From assembly GCA_020353515.1 (NCBI GenBank), contig CP070695.1, forward strand, positions 3,945,460 through 4,009,459: 64,000 bases of DNA, given 5' to 3'. The DNA comes from Candidatus Heimdallarchaeota archaeon. GTDB taxonomy: Archaea; Asgardarchaeota; Heimdallarchaeia; Hodarchaeales; Hodarchaeaceae. The notes under the pieces were generated by a model. It worked only from the letters and a program-made list of their open reading frames with translations. It did not search any database and had not been told where the DNA came from. Of the stretch, positions 62,114 to 64,000 are shown piece after piece. A program made the position numbers and the translations under genes. The number at the start of each line of letters is the position of its first letter. Position 1 is the stretch's first letter.

Positions 62114-63223
62114 TTAACTCTGATCTCTGAAAGAAAGAAATCTATCTACACTTATCGCTGTAAAATCTTCAAGAATTTGTAGAGAAACCTTAGAAATATG
62201 ATTACAACAGGATTTTTGGTCTAAATAATCAATTTTCAACCCTTGACTGAAAAATCCAAACTGAATCGGCCTCAATATAGATAGGGAAGCCCTTTTTTCT
62301 AAGATTTTCAATGCTTCAAATGAAGTAGATTCATTATTATAGTTAAAACATGTTGGAGAAATGATTGTTGTGAGTTTTTTTTCTTCAGCCAATTGTTGAC
62401 ATAATTGCTCACAGTAAATAGTACAAAGTAAACACAAAGAAGCATGACTTTTAAAAGATCCTAACAAGTCCTCAATCGAGATATCAATAGAAATTTGGTT
62501 AAATTCTGATTTAAGATAATTTAAGAATTTTTCTTCAGTTTGTTTTCCTGTTCTGAAAAATACAGGAATAATATCAACTCCCCTTTTCTTCATTAGCCAT
62601 GCTGCTATAAGAGAGTTCATATTAGGTCGAACTAGCGCAATTGCAGTGCCTTGAGAGTGGGTAGGAATTCCGTCCATTCCCCTGAGAGTTTTAGAGAATA
62701 TAAATGCTAATGAACCTCGAATATCAAGAGAAATCTCATAATCGGGGTCGTTAAGATCTACCTTTATTCCTTCTAGTTGTGATGAAAGAATCTTTGCACC
62801 CAATTCTCTAGCAATATGCATTGAACTGAATGGGTGATTCCCTTCTCTACGAACTCTAACTGCAAAACTTCCATATGGTTTAATGATGGCTAAAGCTTCT
62901 GACAATCCACCAGAAATGATGGATGTTTCTGTAGCTTGAACAACATAGGCCACGCTAGTAGATGAAATACCACTTACAGAGTTGGTAATAAGATGTGCTA
63001 CTTCATTAAGATCAGTCTTAGTTTCATGATAGACTAGAATGCGATCACGAAAAATAATGACTCTATACCCCGAGAATTCTCGTAAAATTGTCTTAATATT
63101 CTGCCTCAGAAGATTTACCATATGACGACGAGTTTGTCGACTTTTAATTCCTAATTCTCCTCCCATCCGTACTAAGATAACCTTTTTCTTTATCAAAAAG
63201 GAGTTTTCAGTAGGAGATACCAT
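62114..63223 (-). CDS. ThiI-like THUMP protein with degenerate PP-loop
   Basis: About 369 residues. The N-terminal ferredoxin-like/THUMP part (VILVRMGGELGIKSRQTRRHMVNLL, SFAVRVRREGNHPFSSMHIARELGAKI, DPDYEISLDIRGSLAFIFSK) is that of ThiI tRNA 4-thiouridine synthases. In the PP-loop domain the SGGxDS motif is replaced by VRPNMNS, while AAWLMKKRGVDIIPVFF and CLLCTIYCEQLC remain. It may therefore lack ATP-pyrophosphatase activity and serve in tRNA binding only. ATG 63223 (MVSPTENSF) is taken; the frame is open to 63286. Confidence 0.8.
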   Translation of the reverse strand: MVSPTENSFLIKKKVILVRMGGELGIKSRQTRRHMVNLLRQNIKTILREFSGYRVIIFRDRILVYHETKTDLNEVAHLITNSVSGISSTSVAYVVQATETSIISGGLSEALAIIKPYGSFAVRVRREGNHPFSSMHIARELGAKILSSQLEGIKVDLNDPDYEISLDIRGSLAFIFSKTLRGMDGIPTHSQGTAIALVRPNMNSLIAAWLMKKRGVDIIPVFFRTGKQTEEKFLNYLKSEFNQISIDISIEDLLGSFKSHASLCLLCTIYCEQLCQQLAEEKKLTTIISPTCFNYNNESTSFEALKILEKRASLSILRPIQFGFFSQGLKIDYLDQKSCCNHISKVSLQILEDFTAISVDRFLSFRDQS

Positions 63224-63404
63224 ATTGACGACTTTCTTGGAAACACAGCTTATTGAAAGGTATAAGCTTCTGCTAGAAACCCACACTTGGGAGATTTTGA
63301 ATTATCCAAACAGCTAGCGATTCAGAGTAACTATAAGATTTCATCGCTAAGCTCATCCTTGTCAGGTTTCATCATTTCGCAGCTGTATAACCATAATATG
63401 GGGT

Positions 63405-63839
63405 TTAAAGCTCTTCATCTAGCTCTTCTAGCTCTTCTTCTTCCTCTTCTGTGAGTTCTTGTGAGGCTCTGATTAACTCGATGGCATTAAACTGTTGTTC
63501 AAACCGCCGCCAAACCGCCTCTTGTAAATTCTCATTTAATGTCTTGATATTTTCTTCTACTACTTTTTTTGCTTTCTCACGGTCTTCTGGTAACTCCGTG
63601 AAACCCCATGTTGAAGTAGGGGGTGCTTTTGGATCTTTTTTAATCAAGTATACAGAACTTTCCTGTTGTTGGAACGCGAAAAATTCAGGTTGAACGAGGG
63701 GACAATCAATATATCTACATGTGCCTGTAACTGTAAACAGATGGTTACAGCGCATCTTTGGAGAAGTTGCAGCTGATTTGAAGGCGCATTGTCCGTTTGC
63801 AAGGTATCTCCAAGTGGTAATTAGTTGAGATGATTCCAT
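63405..63839 (-). CDS. Mak16-like ribosome-biogenesis protein
   Basis: 144 residues. The first 120 align with eukaryotic Mak16: TTWRYLANGQCAFKS (Mak16 IWSxINHQFCSFK), then CNHLFTVTGTCRYIDCPL (CRNEYNVTGLCNRxSCPL). The four cysteines have the spacing x12, x9, x4, which I recall as that of Mak16. VYLIKKDPKAPPTSTWGFTELPEDREKAKKVVEENI follows like Mak16's YLYMKTIERAxxPxxLWE segment. The tail is strongly acidic (EEEEELEELDEEL), also as in Mak16. Mak16 works in 60S assembly in the nucleolus; an archaeal role in large-subunit assembly is inference. Confidence 0.85.
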   Translation of the reverse strand: MESSQLITTWRYLANGQCAFKSAATSPKMRCNHLFTVTGTCRYIDCPLVQPEFFAFQQQESSVYLIKKDPKAPPTSTWGFTELPEDREKAKKVVEENIKTLNENLQEAVWRRFEQQFNAIELIRASQELTEEEEEELEELDEEL

Positions 63840-63900
63840 TTTTCGTCACGCAATACATTTTGTTTAGATTGAATTATTTTGCTGTTAGAGTAGATGCAAT

Positions 63901-64000
63901 AGCCGCTGGTGGGAATTTCATATAGACCTTACTGGATCTTATATCTTGAACCCACGACCAACAGATTACAAGTCTGTCGCTCTACCAACTAAGCCACAGC
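63901..64000 (-). tRNA. tRNA-Thr(TGT), truncated by the window end, with a T-loop intron
   Basis: The minus strand from 64000 reads GCTG TG ... with three acceptor bases outside the window; the 3' side CAGCGGC (63902-63908) then makes a full seven-pair stem with an inferred GCC. The anticodon stem ACAGA/TCTGT encloses CTTGTAA, anticodon TGT at 63968-63970. The T stem GTGGG/CCCAC is split: after TTCAA come 30 extra bases (63916-63945) before TT-CCCAC. Removing them restores a seven-base T loop. The insert forms an ATAT..AGA/TCT..ATAT hairpin, as archaeal introns do. Discriminator is T. Confidence 0.82.

Noticed and set aside
1..64000. CRISPR array, rRNA genes, insertion sequences, prophage
   Set aside because: Reading through the window I found no regularly spaced direct repeats, no rRNA-like stretches, no transposase with catalytic motif, and no phage structural genes.

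Overview
The window is archaeal, AT-rich and densely packed, and its gene content points to an Asgard archaeon (Promethearchaeota). It carries RadA, Rpo10, uS2, eS30, eL42 and intron-containing archaeal tRNAs. Beside these sit proteins otherwise typical of eukaryotes: a near-complete ESCRT set (Vps4, two ESCRT-III, Vps22, Vps25, Vps28, a Vps23-type UEV protein), a ubiquitin cascade (ubiquitin, E1, E2, RING), Ras- and Arf-like GTPases, a Mak16 homologue and a possible EMC6 homologue. I cannot fix the class from sequence alone; a Heimdallarchaeia-like lineage is a reasonable guess.

Layout. 0.1-13 kb is accessory: a winged-helix regulator, an MFS transporter, a small GTPase, a MarR/flavin-oxidase pair with a clear palindromic operator, a leucine-rich-repeat gene broken by an in-frame TAG, a Kef-type antiporter, and two prenyltransferase-fold genes, one frameshifted. 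13-19 kb is informational and housekeeping (PAC2, TPR, RadA, ATP-grasp ligase, tRNA-Gln, Rpo10, uS2). 19-28 kb is the ESCRT cluster, including a divergently placed zinc-ribbon/coiled-coil/PH-like protein and ending in a fused longin-like-Ras GTPase. 28-37 kb holds membrane proteins and the dispersed ubiquitin genes with an Arf-like GTPase and a KaiC-like ATPase. 38-44 kb is MetRS and an 8-PAS one-component sensor. On either side of this pair lie two inverted copies of a structured element whose hairpin stem covaries, a candidate small-RNA family.

46-56 kb is the most remarkable part: a twelve-gene, single-strand bacterial-microcompartment (BMC) operon in an archaeon. It encodes two BMC-H shell proteins, a PduT-like Fe-S trimer, three EutN vertices, a PduS-like Rnf-type flavin/Fe-S protein, a PduP aldehyde dehydrogenase, RpiB, a DeoC aldolase fused behind a targeting helix and a flavoprotein-like domain, a second flavoprotein-like protein, and a citrate synthase fused to a PduL phosphotransacylase. 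The inferred route is: pentose or deoxypentose phosphate; DeoC gives acetaldehyde plus glyceraldehyde-3-phosphate; PduP gives acetyl-CoA plus NADH; the fusion protein then recycles CoA either to acetyl phosphate or, with oxaloacetate, to citrate. PduS and PduT could export the electrons.

56-64 kb returns to housekeeping: eS30, initiator tRNA-Met, eL42, signal peptidase, GPN-loop GTPase, AMMECR1, a ThiI-like protein with a degenerate PP-loop, Mak16, and a tRNA-Thr(TGT), cut by the window end, whose T-loop is split by an intron. All three tRNA genes here contain introns.
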